This document shows, piece after piece, positions 29,960-31,100 of a stretch of DNA of 31,100 bases; the stretch's first letter is position 1, and every line of letters starts with the position of its first letter. The translations under genes and the position numbers were made by a program. Below the pieces are notes generated by a model, which was given only the letters and a program-made list of their open reading frames with translations, searched no databases and was not told the DNA's origin. The stretch is from the NCBI GenBank assembly GCA_051883395.1, contig JBJETQ010000008.1:1-31100 (forward strand), given 5' to 3'. This DNA comes from HGM11368 sp051883395 (GTDB lineage: Bacteria > Bacillota > Clostridia > Christensenellales > UBA3700).

Positions 29960-31100
29960 ATGGATAGAAACGTGGTCGTATTGGATATCGGGTCGGGCAA
30001 ATTGACGATTGCCGTAGGATATAAGACGGCGAGCGGAGTATTTGTCATCAAAAATTTCGCCGATATGCGTTACGGCGGATATTACGACGCACGATTTGTT
30101 GAGCCTGACAATCTGTTGGACGACGTTAGAGAAGTGTTGACCAAGAGCGGAACAGACGGCAGATACGATACTATTTACGTAGGCGTTCCTACCGACTTTC
30201 TGCGAGTGGAAAACAATTCTTTGTATTCCGTCTTCAACAAAGAAAAGACTATCACTAGCTCTATGATTGACGACATGCACAAAGAAGGAAATATCTTCAA
30301 CAGAGATTCCCAATACGTGCCGATAAATTCTTCTGCCAACGACTACATACTTGACAACGATTATCATACGCTCTCACCGATAGGCAAGAGAGCGACCAGA
30401 TTGAGAGCCAATCTCAGTTATACGTATTGCAGCAGATATTTTGTCGATATTATAGATTCTGTGCTGGGCGTGTGCGGCTTTTCTAAAATCAACTACGTAG
30501 GCAGTATACAGGCAATAGCCAACGGACTTATCGACGAGAGCAGGCGCATCGACGGCGCTGTGCTTGTAGACGTGGGCTTTGTCAATGCGTCTATCGGATA
30601 TATCAAAGGCGAAGGACTGACTTATCTGACTTCTATCGGAGTGGGTGGCGGTAATATTGCCGACGACCTTGCCTATGCGATGAAAGTAGATTTTGACGAT
30701 GCGTATGACTTTTTTGGGAAACTCAATCTTAATCAGGAACTCAACGAAAACGCCGTTTATACCATACGTTCGGGTGGAGAAACGCTTGCTTTCGGAGCGG
30801 TTGAAGTCAACGAAATTGTTTTGGGCAGGCTCAGGTCTTTTGGCGACTGGATAGTCAATCAACTCAAAATTATGGACAAACCGCTTAAAGACGATTGTCC
30901 GATATATCTTACGGGCGGCTCGCTTACTTCAATAAGGGGAGCAGTAGGCTTTTTGGAAAGGCACGTGGGACGTTCGTTCGAAGTGTTGACGGCAGACCTG
31001 CCGCAATACAATCAGGCAAAATATACTTCGACAATAGCTATGCTTGACGTAGCGTCGGAAATATACAATTCCCAAAGCATTTGGAAAAAAATCTTTGGTT
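29960..31100 (+). CDS. ftsA: Divergent FtsA-like actin-fold division protein (3' end outside window)
   Basis: FtsA is an actin-like ATPase that tethers FtsZ to the membrane and activates septal synthesis. The open frame gives 380 residues with no stop before the window ends. Visible are the phosphate-1 motif (LDIGSGKLTIAVG, 8-20), a 1C-like region (DTIYVGVPTDFLRV), phosphate-2 (VLVDVGFVNASIGYI) and the adenosine motif (IYLTGGSL). The last residues (SIWKKIFG) resemble the amphipathic membrane-targeting end of FtsA, so the stop is probably close. Sequence is divergent; the call rests on motifs plus position after ftsQ. There is no Shine-Dalgarno site. ftsZ would be expected next. Confidence 0.83.
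   Translation, partial: MDRNVVVLDIGSGKLTIAVGYKTASGVFVIKNFADMRYGGYYDARFVEPDNLLDDVREVLTKSGTDGRYDTIYVGVPTDFLRVENNSLYSVFNKEKTITSSMIDDMHKEGNIFNRDSQYVPINSSANDYILDNDYHTLSPIGKRATRLRANLSYTYCSRYFVDIIDSVLGVCGFSKINYVGSIQAIANGLIDESRRIDGAVLVDVGFVNASIGYIKGEGLTYLTSIGVGGGNIADDLAYAMKVDFDDAYDFFGKLNLNQELNENAVYTIRSGGETLAFGAVEVNEIVLGRLRSFGDWIVNQLKIMDKPLKDDCPIYLTGGSLTSIRGAVGFLERHVGRSFEVLTADLPQYNQAKYTSTIAMLDVASEIYNSQSIWKKIFG

Overview
The window looks like a chromosomal core region of a low-to-moderate GC Firmicute, most likely an uncultured member of the class Clostridia. The grounds are a Bacillus/Clostridium-type large SRP RNA with an Alu domain, CIRCE control of groESL, SepF and DivIB-type division proteins, a PdaB-like polysaccharide deacetylase, a clostridial two-OB-fold protein, RqcH, and a MurE with the meso-diaminopimelate motif DNPR. 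No phage, insertion sequence, CRISPR array, tRNA or rRNA was recognised. The genus cannot be named from this sequence alone.

Layout. 1-2103: groES-groEL on the minus strand behind a strong promoter and tandem CIRCE operators. 2253-4066: a monocistronic dCMP deaminase gene, an AT-rich spacer with a 17-bp tandem repeat, and a membrane protein with a SPOR-like domain. About 4145-4412: the SRP RNA gene on the minus strand. 4588-6020: polysaccharide deacetylase and two-OB protein. 6244-9033: yggS-sepF-lspA-rluD operon. 9241-10956: rqcH on the minus strand, divergent from a proteostasis group tig, clpP, clpX, lon, engB (11096-17223). 17398-18090: a metallophosphoesterase. 18091-18708: a long regulatory region. 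18709-31100: the division and cell-wall (dcw) cluster mraZ, rsmH, an FtsL-slot membrane protein, a PASTA-bearing class B PBP, murE, mraY, murD, ftsW, murA, ftsQ/divIB and ftsA. ftsA runs off the window end.

How the genes work together. The dcw genes supply late cytoplasmic peptidoglycan precursor steps (MurA, MurE, MurD), the first lipid-linked step (MraY), the septal SEDS polymerase/transpeptidase pair (FtsW with the PBP), the divisome bridge (FtsQ) and the membrane tether (FtsA). SepF, encoded about 12 kb upstream, is a second FtsZ tether. The proteostasis block covers nascent-chain folding (trigger factor), ClpXP and Lon proteolysis, stalled-ribosome rescue (RqcH) and ribosome assembly (EngB, RluD).

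The gene content is ordinary; the more notable signals are in regulatory DNA and small deviations. They are a perfect NrdR-type box with a degenerate partner 32 bp away upstream of mraZ; promoters placed so that ftsA and the metallophosphoesterase gene should be leaderless; an altered apical loop in the SRP RNA; a dispersed intergenic repeat present three times; a terminator abutting the lon ribosome binding site; a motif shared by SepF and the FtsL-slot protein; and a codon-context bias that removes out-of-frame ATG. No clearly new multi-gene system was found.
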